Shown in pieces: positions 24,520 to 32,234 of a DNA stretch of 37,355 nt. Both the position numbers and the translations under genes were made by a program. Below the pieces are notes generated by a model. It was given only the letters and a program-made list of their open reading frames with translations, was not told the DNA's origin and did not search any database. Source of the DNA: Hymenobacter sp. H14-R3 (lineage in GTDB: Bacteria; Bacteroidota; Bacteroidia; Cytophagales; Hymenobacteraceae); NCBI RefSeq assembly GCF_030063445.1, contig NZ_JASITD010000034.1:1-37355 (forward strand). Reading direction: 5' to 3'. Numbering within the stretch: the first letter of the stretch is position 1; each line of letters opens with the position of its first letter.

Positions 24520-24570
24520 GACAAACTATTGATGGTCAATAGTTTGTCTTAGCGCACCTGTTTTATTATT
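24507..24570 (+). terminator. Perfect 26-bp hairpin terminator overlapping the proA stop codon
   Basis: Arms 24507-24532 and 24536-24561 are exact reverse complements around a 3-nt loop and are followed by TTTTATTATT, so it fits an intrinsic terminator. The left arm holds the codons CAG GTG CGC and the stop TAA (24517-24519). The convergent T9SS-protein gene ends at 24606, so its transcript would also run into this stem. Confidence 0.88.
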
Positions 24571-24605
24571 CTTGCCAGGTATATTTATAAGCAACTGCTT
24601 GCCAG

Positions 24606-26291
24606 CTAGCGCTTTACCACGCGCTGTACCTGGCGGCCCTGAGTAGCCGAGGCCACTTCGAGCAGGTAGGTGCCGGCGGGCAGGCCGGCCAGGCTGAGTG
24701 GCTGCGCCTGGCCGCCGGCCAGGGTTTGGCTGAGCACCAGCTGGCCCAGCAGGCTGCACAGGCGCACCTGGCAGGCACTGGCCGCCAGGCCGCTGAGGTC
24801 GAGGGTGAGCACATCGGCCGTGGGGTTGGGGTACACGGCTACTTGGGCGGCGAGCCGGCTCACGGTGGCCACGGGCGAGTAGGTGCGGGTGCCATCCTGG
24901 TCTACCTGGCGCAGGCGGTAGTAGCTGAGGCCGGGCAGCGGGCGGGCATCGGTGACCTGGTAGGCATGGGCATATGCGACGGTGCCGTGGCCGGCTACCG
25001 TTTGCAGGGCCACAAATGCCTGACCATCGGCGCTGCGCTCTACCACAAACTCCTTGTTATTGAGCTCCGAAGCGGTAGCCCACCGCACCAGCACCTGGCT
25101 CGCGCGCCGCTGCGCCGAGAAGCTGGTGAGCGACACGGGCAGGGGGGCCGTAGAGCAAAAGGTGACGTTGCTGCCAATAGTGCCACCCCGCGCATCGAAG
25201 CCGTTGCTGGCCGGGGTGGGCGGTGTGCTGTCGCAAAAATCCAAAAAGCTGTTATCGGCCCCGAATTTGCCGTTGTTTACGGTATAGCCGGCGGCCCGAA
25301 ATATCCCGCGCTGTCTCATTGCGGTCCCGCCCGTAATGGTTCCGCCGTTGGTAAAGTTGCCCGTGCTGCTGATGGCACCCAGGTTGATTACCCTGCCGGT
25401 GCTGGTGAATTCGCCGACGATGGCAAACGTGCTGCCAGCCGCATTGGTCAGGCTCGATGTGCTTGCCAGGGCCGCCATACCACCGCTCACGCTCATGGTG
25501 CCGTTGTTGACGAGCACTACCGTGCCGCCGAGGCCCAGGTAGCCCCCAATGGCAGTATTGGCCCCGGTAGCCGTGGTAAAAGCATTGGCATTACCTCCCG
25601 GAAAGTTGAAGGCCTGGGTCCAGGTTGCGTTGTTGGTGATGCGCAGCGAGCCGTTGTTTTGACTGATACCCCCGGTCCAGCTGCCAGCATTCTGAATAAT
25701 ACTGATAGTGGGGTTATTACCGCCATCCTGTACCTGCGTGCTCCAGGTGCCAGCGTTGGTAATACTGAGGTTGGCGCTGGTAGTCAGGTAGGCATCCCAG
25801 GTGGCACCGCTGGCATTGGTGATGGTGCCACCCGGTGTTGGCTGCATGGCCGACTTCCAGGTGCCATAGTTATTAATGGTGGGCGCAACGGTGATGCTAC
25901 TGCCAAAGTAGCCGCCCCAATTCACTGTAGGCATGGTACTGCTACCATTATTGAGCGTGGCCGGGGCATTCAGGAAAATAGTATTCGTGTTGATGACACC
26001 GAAATTGTTAAGTACTGCACCGGCCCCACCAGCGCTGACAGTGATGGTACCAGAGATAGTCCCGCTGTTGCACACCGTCACGTTGGGCTGGGCTATGGTG
26101 AGCGTGCCCGAAAAAGTAGCATTGGCTGCGATGCAGATTGTCTCTCCCTGGGCAGCTGTGTAAGCTGCCGCACCAGTTAGTGTTGTGCTACAAGCAAGGC
26201 ACTGCCCCCAGGCTGGCCCGGCTCCTGCTGCCAAAACTACCAGCAGCAAGCCGCGCAAAAAAGATGCTTTCCCAGTATTTGTACTTTTCAT
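24606..26291 (-). CDS. T9SS-secreted surface protein with beta-helix-like repeats
   Basis: A 561-aa secreted protein. Residues 1-30 form a signal peptide (GLLLVVLAAGAGPAWG). Residues ~40-350 are Asn/Gly/Thr-rich, with repeated short units of the kind 'I-NNGTW', 'LTNAAGST', 'GTISGTITVS' that suggest a right-handed beta-helix or autotransporter-like solenoid. From ~385 a beta-sandwich follows with the Bacteroidota phrase PVSLTSFSAQR...VLVRWATASELNNKEFVVERSADGQ...YYRLRQVDQDG, and the last ~80 residues (VAVYPNPTADVLTLDL...GLPAGTYLLEVAS) are a type A T9SS sorting domain. An adhesin or matrix role is plausible; no catalytic motif is seen. ATG 26291 is firm. Confidence 0.88.
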   Translation of the reverse strand: MKSTNTGKASFLRGLLLVVLAAGAGPAWGQCLACSTTLTGAAAYTAAQGETICIAANATFSGTLTIAQPNVTVCNSGTISGTITVSAGGAGAVLNNFGVINTNTIFLNAPATLNNGSSTMPTVNWGGYFGSSITVAPTINNYGTWKSAMQPTPGGTITNASGATWDAYLTTSANLSITNAGTWSTQVQDGGNNPTISIIQNAGSWTGGISQNNGSLRITNNATWTQAFNFPGGNANAFTTATGANTAIGGYLGLGGTVVLVNNGTMSVSGGMAALASTSSLTNAAGSTFAIVGEFTSTGRVINLGAISSTGNFTNGGTITGGTAMRQRGIFRAAGYTVNNGKFGADNSFLDFCDSTPPTPASNGFDARGGTIGSNVTFCSTAPLPVSLTSFSAQRRASQVLVRWATASELNNKEFVVERSADGQAFVALQTVAGHGTVAYAHAYQVTDARPLPGLSYYRLRQVDQDGTRTYSPVATVSRLAAQVAVYPNPTADVLTLDLSGLAASACQVRLCSLLGQLVLSQTLAGGQAQPLSLAGLPAGTYLLEVASATQGRQVQRVVKR

Positions 26292-26442
26292 ATGCAGTAG
26301 TAGAGGAGTGAAGATTACCGACTTATTTGCATTTAGTTAAGTCGACAAAAGAGGAGTAATAATACCCTGATTATGCTTCCAAAACTAAATCAATAAGTGA
26401 CACTTAGCACATCTAGGGATGAGCTTATTAACCTATACAAAG

Positions 26443-26509
26443 CCGGAAAGCCGCTAGCAACTGGTGCCAACGGCTTTTCCGGGATTTGAGACCTTTTTGT
26501 TATTTTTTT
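26443..26509 (+). terminator. Plus-strand terminator-like element with no plus-strand gene
   Basis: The arms 26443-26453 and 26471-26482 form an 11-bp stem with a one-base bulge; T-rich sequence (26493-26509, including TTTTTTT) follows about 10 nt later. It points in the plus direction, but the genes on both sides are on minus. It lies within the 271-nt gap upstream of the T9SS-protein gene, where I otherwise see no gene. Confidence 0.4.
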
Positions 26510-26513
26510 AGAT

Positions 26514-26559
26514 TACGTCGCTACCCAGGCGCAATGCGCTGCGCCCGAGTAGCAACGTA
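26514..26559 (-). terminator. Stem-loop after the DUF2141 gene
   Basis: An 11-nt outer pairing (26514-26524 with 26549-26559, one mismatch), a 3x3 internal loop and a 6-bp inner stem (26528-26533 with 26540-26545) form a compact hairpin starting 4 nt after the stop codon. On the minus strand an A-rich rather than T-rich stretch follows, so termination there is uncertain. Confidence 0.5.
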
Positions 26560-26562
26560 GCC

Positions 26563-27027
26563 TTAGTCTTTAAAGGCAATGCTGACCACCTTGCCCGGCC
26601 CGGCCACCGTGAATTTGCACTCCTCGAAGCTGGGCGGCGATAGGTGCGGCCGCACGTTGTTGGAAAACGCGTAGGGCTCGGTCGGGATGCCCAGCAGGTT
26701 CTTGTCGAGCTTGTCGTTGTTGTTCGTGTCCTGGGTGAGGGCCACGGCCCACTCGCCGGGCGCTAGCTCCACGGGCACCGAAAGCTCGGTTTTGCCCGCC
26801 GGCTTCACCTCCACGCGGAAAGCCTGCTGGCCGTGCTTCAGAAAGGTGGCGGGGTCGTGATAGAAATTCAGGCGCACCACCGCCTGCGGCGAGGCCAGCG
26901 CCGTTACCACTACCGTCACGGTTTGGGTGGCGGGCTCGGCCCCCGGGCGGGGCGCACCCGGGCGGGCGGGGGCAGCCTGGCCCAGCAGGCTGCTGGCAAA
27001 GAGAAGGACCAAGGGCAGAGCTTTCAT
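26563..27027 (-). CDS. DUF2141 domain-containing exported protein
   Basis: A 154-aa exported protein. Residues 1-19 form a signal peptide (ALPLVLLFASSLLGQAAPA), followed by a Pro/Ala-rich linker. The DUF2141 beta-sandwich spans ~35-152, with the family signature GEWAVALTQDTNNNDKLDKNLLGIPTEPYAFSNN near 91-124; the Asp/Asn-rich turn in it could bind a cation (inference). The family is common in Bacteroidota and Proteobacteria and has no established function. ATG 27027 opens the signal peptide. The gene is divergent from the acyl-CoA synthetase gene with a 110-nt gap. Confidence 0.85.
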   Translation of the reverse strand: MKALPLVLLFASSLLGQAAPARPGAPRPGAEPATQTVTVVVTALASPQAVVRLNFYHDPATFLKHGQQAFRVEVKPAGKTELSVPVELAPGEWAVALTQDTNNNDKLDKNLLGIPTEPYAFSNNVRPHLSPPSFEECKFTVAGPGKVVSIAFKD

Positions 27028-27048
27028 ACGAGACGCTATAAGTTGCGG

Positions 27049-27056
27049 TAGGTTTG
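27049..27056 (+). promoter_or_regulatory. Candidate -7 element upstream of the acyl-CoA synthetase gene
   Basis: TAGGTTTG is an exact TAnnTTTG match on the plus strand, about 80 nt ahead of the ATG at 27138. No good -33 box is seen at standard spacing, so support is limited to the -7 motif and its position in the divergent intergenic gap. Confidence 0.4.
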
Positions 27057-27137
27057 GGCTGAACTGGCCCGGCGCGGTAAAACGTTCCGGCCGCCCCCCG
27101 CCGCTTGGCCATCGCTTTTCCTTTTCCCACCCCGCTT

Positions 27138-28844
27138 ATGCAAGCTTACTTCGAAGATTTTCAGCGTATTGCCGAAGCCGGCACCTACCACGAGCTAGCC
27201 GCCCGGCCCGTGCCCAAGCCCGAATACTTCAACTGGACCGCCGAAATCCTGGAGGGCCTGCACGTGGCCCGCCACCCCGACAAAGTAGCCCTCGTGCTGG
27301 CCGACGACCACGGCCACCAGCACATAACCTACGCCGAGCTGGCCGCCCGCGCCAACCAGCTACTGCACTTTTGGCGGGCCGCCGGCGTGCAGCCCCAAGA
27401 GGCCGTGCTGCTGATGGTGCCCGTGTGCGCCGAGCTGTGGCACACCTACGTGGCCGGTATCAAGGGCGGGCAGCTGCTTATTCCGGCCGCCAGTATCCTT
27501 AGCATCAAGGACTTGGAATACCGCTTTAGCTGCCTGCTGCCCGCCGTGGTCATCGCCGATGCCGAGAACGCCGCCAAAATCGACGCCGCCGAGCAGGCCC
27601 TGGGCCAGCGCATCCGGCTCAAGATGCTGGTGGGTGAGCCCGCGGCCCCGCGCCCGGGCTGGGTCAGCTTCGCGGGCCTCGATGGCTTAGCAGACCAGGC
27701 CGAGACTACCACCACCCGCGCCGACGACCCGCTGTTTTTGTTCTTCACCTCGGGTACCACGGGCCTGCCCAAAGTGGTGACGCACACGCACTTCTCATAC
27801 CCAGTGGGCCACCTCAGCACCGCCGCCTGGATTGGCTTACGGCCCAGCGACCGGCACTGCAACATTGCGCAGGCCGGCTGGGCCAAGTTTGCCTGGAGCA
27901 GCTTTTTTGCGCCCCTCAGCGTGGGGGCCACGCTGGTGGTGTACCAGGGCAGCGGGCGCTTTGCGGCCGGGCCGCTGCTGGCGGCGCTGGCCCGCGAGCG
28001 GGTAACCACGTTTTGCGCGCCGCCCACGGTGCTGCGGCTGCTCATTCTGGAAGACCTGGCCAGCTACGATTTCAGCTTCCGCGAGTGCGTGAGCGCTGGC
28101 GAACCGCTTAACCCCGAGGTGATTGAGGCCTGGCAGCGGGGCACGGTTCAGCTCCTGCGCGACGGCTACGGGCAGTCGGAGAGCACGGCCATGATATACA
28201 ACCTGCCCAGTAGCGCCGTGCGCCTGGGCAGCATGGGCCGGCCCTCGTTCATGTACGACATCGCCATTGCCGACGACGAGGGCCGCGAGCTGCCTGCCCT
28301 GGCCGAGGGCCACATTGCCGTGCGCACCGACACCGGCCGGCCCAACGGCCTGTTTAGCGGCTACTTCGGCGAGCCCGAGCGAGCGGCCAGCGTGTTTCGC
28401 CACGGCCTCTACTACACCGGCGACAAGGCCTACCGCGACCCCGACGGCTACCTCTGGTTTGTGGGCCGCGACGATGATGTGATAAAATCGAGCGACTACC
28501 GCGTGGGCCCCTTCGAGGTCGAGAGCGTGCTCGTCGAGCACCCCGCCGTGGTGGAGGCCGCCGTAGTGGGCTCGCCTCACCCCATTAAGGGCCACGAAAT
28601 CAAGGCGTTCGTTATGCTGCTGCCCGGCACCGACGCCAGCGCCGCGCTGGCCCAGGAGCTGTTTGCCTACGGCCGCACGCACCTGGCGCCCTACAAAATG
28701 CCGCGCATCCTGGAGTTTGTAGCCGAGCTACCCAAAACCATCAGCGGCAAAATCCGCCGGGTGGAGCTGCGCGCCCGCGAGGCCCAGCAGCGGCGCGGGG
28801 AGGCTGGCGAAGATGAGCATTTTTATGAGCGCTTAAATAATTAA
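27138..28844 (+). CDS. Acyl-CoA synthetase (AMP-binding, medium-chain/ACSM-like)
   Basis: A 568-aa ANL-superfamily enzyme that activates a carboxylic acid to acyl-AMP and then to acyl-CoA. Motifs: P-loop FFTSGTTGLPKVV near 202-214, GYGQSEST near 343-350, YTGDKA near 426, the hinge GRDDDVIKSSDYRVGPFEVES, and the catalytic lysine in KTISGKIRR near 533-541. The overall arrangement, with the SSDYRVGPFEVES hinge and a long N-terminal region, resembles medium-chain acyl-CoA synthetases, but the substrate is inference. ATG 27138 is chosen; the frame extends to a TTG at 27105, which adds a Pro-rich stretch without family support. A small unknown gene follows after 38 nt on the same strand. Confidence 0.9.
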   Translation: MQAYFEDFQRIAEAGTYHELAARPVPKPEYFNWTAEILEGLHVARHPDKVALVLADDHGHQHITYAELAARANQLLHFWRAAGVQPQEAVLLMVPVCAELWHTYVAGIKGGQLLIPAASILSIKDLEYRFSCLLPAVVIADAENAAKIDAAEQALGQRIRLKMLVGEPAAPRPGWVSFAGLDGLADQAETTTTRADDPLFLFFTSGTTGLPKVVTHTHFSYPVGHLSTAAWIGLRPSDRHCNIAQAGWAKFAWSSFFAPLSVGATLVVYQGSGRFAAGPLLAALARERVTTFCAPPTVLRLLILEDLASYDFSFRECVSAGEPLNPEVIEAWQRGTVQLLRDGYGQSESTAMIYNLPSSAVRLGSMGRPSFMYDIAIADDEGRELPALAEGHIAVRTDTGRPNGLFSGYFGEPERAASVFRHGLYYTGDKAYRDPDGYLWFVGRDDDVIKSSDYRVGPFEVESVLVEHPAVVEAAVVGSPHPIKGHEIKAFVMLLPGTDASAALAQELFAYGRTHLAPYKMPRILEFVAELPKTISGKIRRVELRAREAQQRRGEAGEDEHFYERLNN

Positions 28845-28882
28845 TTAATTGACTTAAAGTCACTTATCTTTAATAAGTTCGT

Positions 28883-29470
28883 ATGACTGCTGCTCAATTC
28901 GATACCTTTTGGCGCACCACTTATCCCGAAACCGGCCCAATAAGCCACCTTTTCAAGCACGTTTACCCCGATAGGTGGTTTCGCATCCACAGCCTCCCCG
29001 AGTTGCAGCGCTATGCCACTTCGGAAGCGGAGCAGGTGATTGTACTTAACCGGCAGAATTACTTACTGAATAATTTACTGGGTAACAACGCCGAAATATT
29101 GCTCGTGACCGGCGAGTATGCGTACGATGGCGTTGTTTTTCCAACTGAAGATACCAGTGTATTGAGCGACCTGTTATTCACGGCTACCGAACGCATTGAC
29201 TTACACCGGCTAAATCCAGGGGAACACAAGCCCGGCGAATACTACCAACCCAGATTTAGCGAGCAGATTTGGAAAATGAAGGGTTTCAATCCGCTACTAA
29301 AGGAGATTGCGGATGGCCGGACCAGTGCTTTTTTTATTTCGCAGCGCACTGCTTGCCTCCTTGCGCCCTACGATGGGGGCGTAGATGTGGTGCTTAAGGA
29401 TGAGGCTACCCGCGACTTTTATCGGAAGGCATACCAAGCTTGGCTGTCGCCCTTGCGCAGCGGGTTGTGA
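28883..29470 (+). CDS. Conserved hypothetical protein
   Basis: A 195-aa soluble alpha/beta protein without signal peptide or membrane helix. Conspicuous blocks are RWFRIHSLPELQRYAT near 31-46, VIVLNRQNYLLNNLLGNNAEILLVTGEYAYD near 53-83, and FISQRTACLLAPYDGGVDVVLKDEATRDFYRKAYQAWLS near 151-189. I recall the pattern 'W-RIHSLP-SKRYA ... R-N--I---G ... APYDGG-D' from a Bacteroidota family of uncharacterised cytoplasmic proteins that includes presumed immunity proteins; I cannot name it with certainty. The gene is more AT-rich than the upstream synthetase. It sits 38 nt downstream of that gene, with two tiny palindromes between (28850-28862, 28863-28877). Confidence 0.65.
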   Translation: MTAAQFDTFWRTTYPETGPISHLFKHVYPDRWFRIHSLPELQRYATSEAEQVIVLNRQNYLLNNLLGNNAEILLVTGEYAYDGVVFPTEDTSVLSDLLFTATERIDLHRLNPGEHKPGEYYQPRFSEQIWKMKGFNPLLKEIADGRTSAFFISQRTACLLAPYDGGVDVVLKDEATRDFYRKAYQAWLSPLRSGL

Positions 29471-29489
29471 TGCCCCGCTAAACGCCAAA

Positions 29490-29519
29490 CGCGCCGCCGG
29501 CCCGGGGGCCAGCGGCGCG
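29490..29519. terminator. Stem-loop between convergent genes
   Basis: GC-only stem: 8 bp (29490-29497 with 29512-29519), one C-A mismatch, then 5 bp (29499-29503 with 29506-29510) and a 2-nt loop. It starts 20 nt after the stop at 29470 and faces the DUF4136 gene stop at 29545. There is no T tract. Probably a bidirectional 3'-end hairpin. Confidence 0.5.
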
Positions 29520-29544
29520 CTGTATCTCCAACTTTACGGGATTA

Positions 29545-30144
29545 TTACTTCTTCGCAGCCACCGGAAACTTGTCCAAGATGTCTTTGGCCGACTTGCTGA
29601 ATTCGCTGCCCAGGCGGCCGGGGTCGTTCACGTCGTCGGCCATCGAGCCGCGCCACACGAGGTTATTAGTGCGGCGGTCAATGAAGTCAATTATCAGCGT
29701 GCCTTCGGTATACTGCTCGGTATGAGGCGTTTGATAATACGATGGGCGGTACCAGTAGCCATAGTTAATGGGTAGGTAGGCCCCGCCATAGCCCACTGAG
29801 TAGGGGTAGGCGTAGCCCGCGCCGGCGTAGGTGCTGTACACCGTGCGCTCGGCCTGGTCTACGTAGGTATGAGTGGTGATGAGCAGGTCGGGCTTGCCCT
29901 CGGTTTGGCGCAAGCCGCGGGTGGCCAGCTCACCGGCAATGGCCTGCTTGATGCGGTCCTGGGCGATGGGGCTGCGGAGCAGCGGGTTTTGGTCGCCGTT
30001 GGTTTTCACCTTCGTTTCGGCAAAGTCGAAGGTTCGGTACTTACTAAAGTTGACATTGTCGCGCCGCTCTACGTTCACGGCAGAGGTGCAGGAGCTCAGG
30101 CCGCCACCGAGGGCGAGCACAAGGCCAAAAAGGACTTTTTTCAT
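29545..30144 (-). CDS. DUF4136 lipoprotein
   Basis: A 199-aa outer-membrane or periplasmic lipoprotein. The signal peptide ends in a lipobox LSSC with Cys19. The DUF4136 domain follows: VNFSKYRTFDFAETKV near 30-45, IAQDRIKQAIAGELATRGLRQTEGKPDLLITTHT, and the closing GTLIIDFIDRRTNNLVWRGSMADDV near 150-170. A Tyr/Gly/Pro-rich insert (near 110-142) separates the two halves. Function of the family is unknown. ATG 30144 is chosen over an in-frame TTG at 30153 because MKKVLFG opens a standard lipoprotein signal. TATCCTTG on the minus strand (30151-30158) is one mismatch from a -7 element. Confidence 0.87.
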   Translation of the reverse strand: MKKVLFGLVLALGGGLSSCTSAVNVERRDNVNFSKYRTFDFAETKVKTNGDQNPLLRSPIAQDRIKQAIAGELATRGLRQTEGKPDLLITTHTYVDQAERTVYSTYAGAGYAYPYSVGYGGAYLPINYGYWYRPSYYQTPHTEQYTEGTLIIDFIDRRTNNLVWRGSMADDVNDPGRLGSEFSKSAKDILDKFPVAAKK

Positions 30145-30296
30145 AATAAACAAGGATAAATTAAGGCAGACTAGTGGGGCTGATACCGTTTTTTGCGGTG
30201 CAGGGTTACGCCGGGCCGGACTGCGGGCGCGTTATCGGCTCTCTACTTGCCTGCCAATGGCTTACGAGCTCACTCATTGTTGACCTTTTTGCGCGC

Positions 30297-30368
30297 AGGG
30301 GCCGACTAATGCGCAGCCGGGCCGTATGAGGGGCTTGGCCCGGCCAGCATTAGCCGCGTGCCCCTCAT
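30297..30368 (+). promoter_or_regulatory. Structured leader or operator of the NADH dehydrogenase gene
   Basis: A nested palindrome: AGGGGC/GCCCCT (30297-30302 with 30360-30365), CTAATGC/GCATTAG (30306-30312 with 30347-30353) and GCCGGGCC/GGCCCGGC (30316-30323 with 30337-30344), all perfect. The 13-nt apical loop carries ATGAGGGGC (30326-30334), which is complementary to 30360-30368 and so competes with the outer stem. The structure ends 9 nt before the ATG at 30378. It could be an RNA switch (pseudoknot versus long hairpin) or a DNA operator. Confidence 0.5.
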
Positions 30369-30377
30369 GGCGACCCT

Positions 30378-31709
30378 ATGGAAGGACTTACGAAAATTGC
30401 CGACCTCGGCAAGCCCCGCGTAGTAATTGTGGGCGGCGGCTTTGGCGGCCTCCAGTTGGCTAAGGAGCTGGCCGATGCCCCGGTGCAGGTAGTGCTCATC
30501 GACAAGCACAACTACCATGCGTTTCAACCACTTCTCTACCAAGTAGGTACGGCCGGCCTGAATGCCGATAGCATCATCTCGCCGTTTCGTAAAATCCTGA
30601 ACGAGCAGGAGAATTTTTTCTTCCGGCTGGCCGATGTGCAATCCATCGACGCCACGGCCCAGGTAGTGGAAACCTCCATCGGGCTGCTGCGCTTCGATTA
30701 CCTGGTGCTGGCCACCGGCACCACCTCCAACTACTTCGGCGACAAGCAGATGGAGGAAAATTCCATCAGCCTCAAGAGCGTGGGCGATGCCATTGAGCTG
30801 CGCAACACGCTGCTCTCCAACTTCGAGCAGGCCCTGGAAGTGGGCGACTCGAAGCAGCTCAACAGCCTGCTCGATTTCGTGATAGTGGGCGGCGGCCCCA
30901 CGGGCGTAGAAATGGCCGGCGCGCTGAGCGAGCTGCGCGCCCACGTATTCCCGCGCGACTACCCCGAGCTCGACCTCAAGCAAATGGATATTCACCTGGT
31001 GCAGAGCGGGCCGGTGCTGCTCAAGGGCATGTCGACCGAGGCGTCGGAGCACGCCCTCAAGTACTTGAAGGACATGGATGTGCAGGTGTGGCTCGATAAC
31101 CGCGTCACGTCGTACGACGGCTACAACGTGGCCCTCAAGAGCGGCGAGAAGCTGGTGGCGCGCACCCTCATTTGGGCGGCCGGCGTCACGGGCGCGCCCG
31201 TGGCCGGCCTCGACCCCGCCGCGCTGCTCAAATCCAACCGCTACCAGGTCAACGAATTCAACCAGGTAGCGGGCTACGACAACGTATTTGCCATCGGCGA
31301 CATTGCCCAGATGGCCACCGCTGCCTACCCCGAAGGCCACCCGCAGGTGGCGCAGCCCGCCCTGCAGCAGGGCCGCCTGCTGGGCGAGAATATCAAGCGC
31401 CTGCTTAATAAGCAGCCAATGCACCCCTTCGTGTATGCGGATAAAGGCACGATGGCCACCATTGGCCGGCACCGGGCGGTGGGCGATATTATCCTGTTTG
31501 GCAAGCAGTACCACATCACGGGCTGGCTGGGCTGGCTGGGCTGGAGCTTTGTGCACATCATGGCGCTCGTGAGCTTCCGCAACCGCATTGCTGTATTCTT
31601 TGCCTGGGCCTGGAACTACCTCACCCAGGACAAGGGCATGCGCTACATCATTGGCAAGCCCAAGGCCCCGCTCACGGAGCACGCGGTGGAGGTCAAGCCC
31701 ATTGTGTAG
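30378..31709 (+). CDS. ndh: Type II NADH:quinone oxidoreductase (NDH-2)
   Basis: A 443-aa single-subunit flavoprotein that passes electrons from NADH to quinone without pumping protons. The FAD-binding Rossmann motif VVIVGGGFGG is near residues 15-24. The second (NADH) Rossmann motif VIVGGGPTGVEMAGALSE is near 168-185. The FAD-closing block DNVFAIGDIAQMA is near 301-313, with the quinone-site region HPQVAQPALQQGRLLGENI after it. The C-terminal third holds a hydrophobic segment (GWLGWLGWSFVHIMALVSF) that would bind the membrane. The gene symbol follows the family. A DUF2721 gene starts 7 nt after the stop, so the two are co-transcribed. Confidence 0.9.
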   Translation: MEGLTKIADLGKPRVVIVGGGFGGLQLAKELADAPVQVVLIDKHNYHAFQPLLYQVGTAGLNADSIISPFRKILNEQENFFFRLADVQSIDATAQVVETSIGLLRFDYLVLATGTTSNYFGDKQMEENSISLKSVGDAIELRNTLLSNFEQALEVGDSKQLNSLLDFVIVGGGPTGVEMAGALSELRAHVFPRDYPELDLKQMDIHLVQSGPVLLKGMSTEASEHALKYLKDMDVQVWLDNRVTSYDGYNVALKSGEKLVARTLIWAAGVTGAPVAGLDPAALLKSNRYQVNEFNQVAGYDNVFAIGDIAQMATAAYPEGHPQVAQPALQQGRLLGENIKRLLNKQPMHPFVYADKGTMATIGRHRAVGDIILFGKQYHITGWLGWLGWSFVHIMALVSFRNRIAVFFAWAWNYLTQDKGMRYIIGKPKAPLTEHAVEVKPIV

Positions 31710-31715
31710 AGTCCG

Positions 31716-32234
31716 ATGCCGGCGGCTATCTCCCACATTTCGGGCACGTTATCGGTATTGTCGGCCATGTTTACGCCGGCCATTCTGGTGTCGGCGTGCG
31801 GCTCGCTCATCCTCACCACCTCGCAGCGCCTGAGCCGCAGCCTCGACCGGCAGCGCGAGGTGGCCCAGCTGCTGCGCCAAAACCAGCAGCTGGCCGCCAC
31901 CGCCACGCCCGACCCCGCCGAGCACGGCCACCTTACGCAGCAGCTGCTGTTTGCCATTCGGCGCGCCCGCCTGCTGCAACGGGCCATGACCAGCCTGCAT
32001 TTTACGCTGAGTATTTTCATCGGCAGCATTCTCAGCATCGGCATTTTTGAGCTGATTGACAGCGCCGCTGCCTGGCTTATCGCGCTGCTAAGCGTGCTCG
32101 GGGCCACCATGCTGCTCTACGCCAGCGTGCTGCTAATCAAGGAATCAGGCCTGGCCCGCTCCGACGTAGCCGAGGAAACCGCCTACCTCACCCAGTTCAC
32201 CATAGCCGACCAAAACCGCATTATAAAGAAGTAG
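31716..32234 (+). CDS. DUF2721 membrane protein
   Basis: A 172-aa protein with an N-terminal hydrophobic segment (LSVLSAMFTPAILVSACGSLIL near 11-32), a charged helical cytoplasmic region (RLSRSLDRQREVAQLLRQNQQ...AIRRARLLQRAM) and two C-terminal membrane helices near 95-140. This matches DUF2721, which has no known function. It starts 7 nt after the ndh stop and is very likely in the same transcript, so it may assist or respond to respiration (inference). The stop codon TAG (32232-32234) lies inside the left arm of a 38-bp inverted repeat. Confidence 0.82.
   Translation: MPAAISHISGTLSVLSAMFTPAILVSACGSLILTTSQRLSRSLDRQREVAQLLRQNQQLAATATPDPAEHGHLTQQLLFAIRRARLLQRAMTSLHFTLSIFIGSILSIGIFELIDSAAAWLIALLSVLGATMLLYASVLLIKESGLARSDVAEETAYLTQFTIADQNRIIKK

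Noticed and set aside
24726..26180. 484-codon open frame on plus opposite the T9SS repeat protein
   Set aside because: The minus frame has a signal peptide and sorting domain; the plus frame has no family features.
28865..28872. TATCTTTA as a promoter for the gene at 28883
   Set aside because: It has one mismatch to TAnnTTTG, no -33 box, and the gene is only 38 nt behind a same-strand neighbour, so an internal promoter is not supported.
30306..31736. 476-codon open frame on minus opposite ndh
   Set aside because: Antisense to an unmistakable NDH-2 frame; His/Val/Gly-rich shadow.
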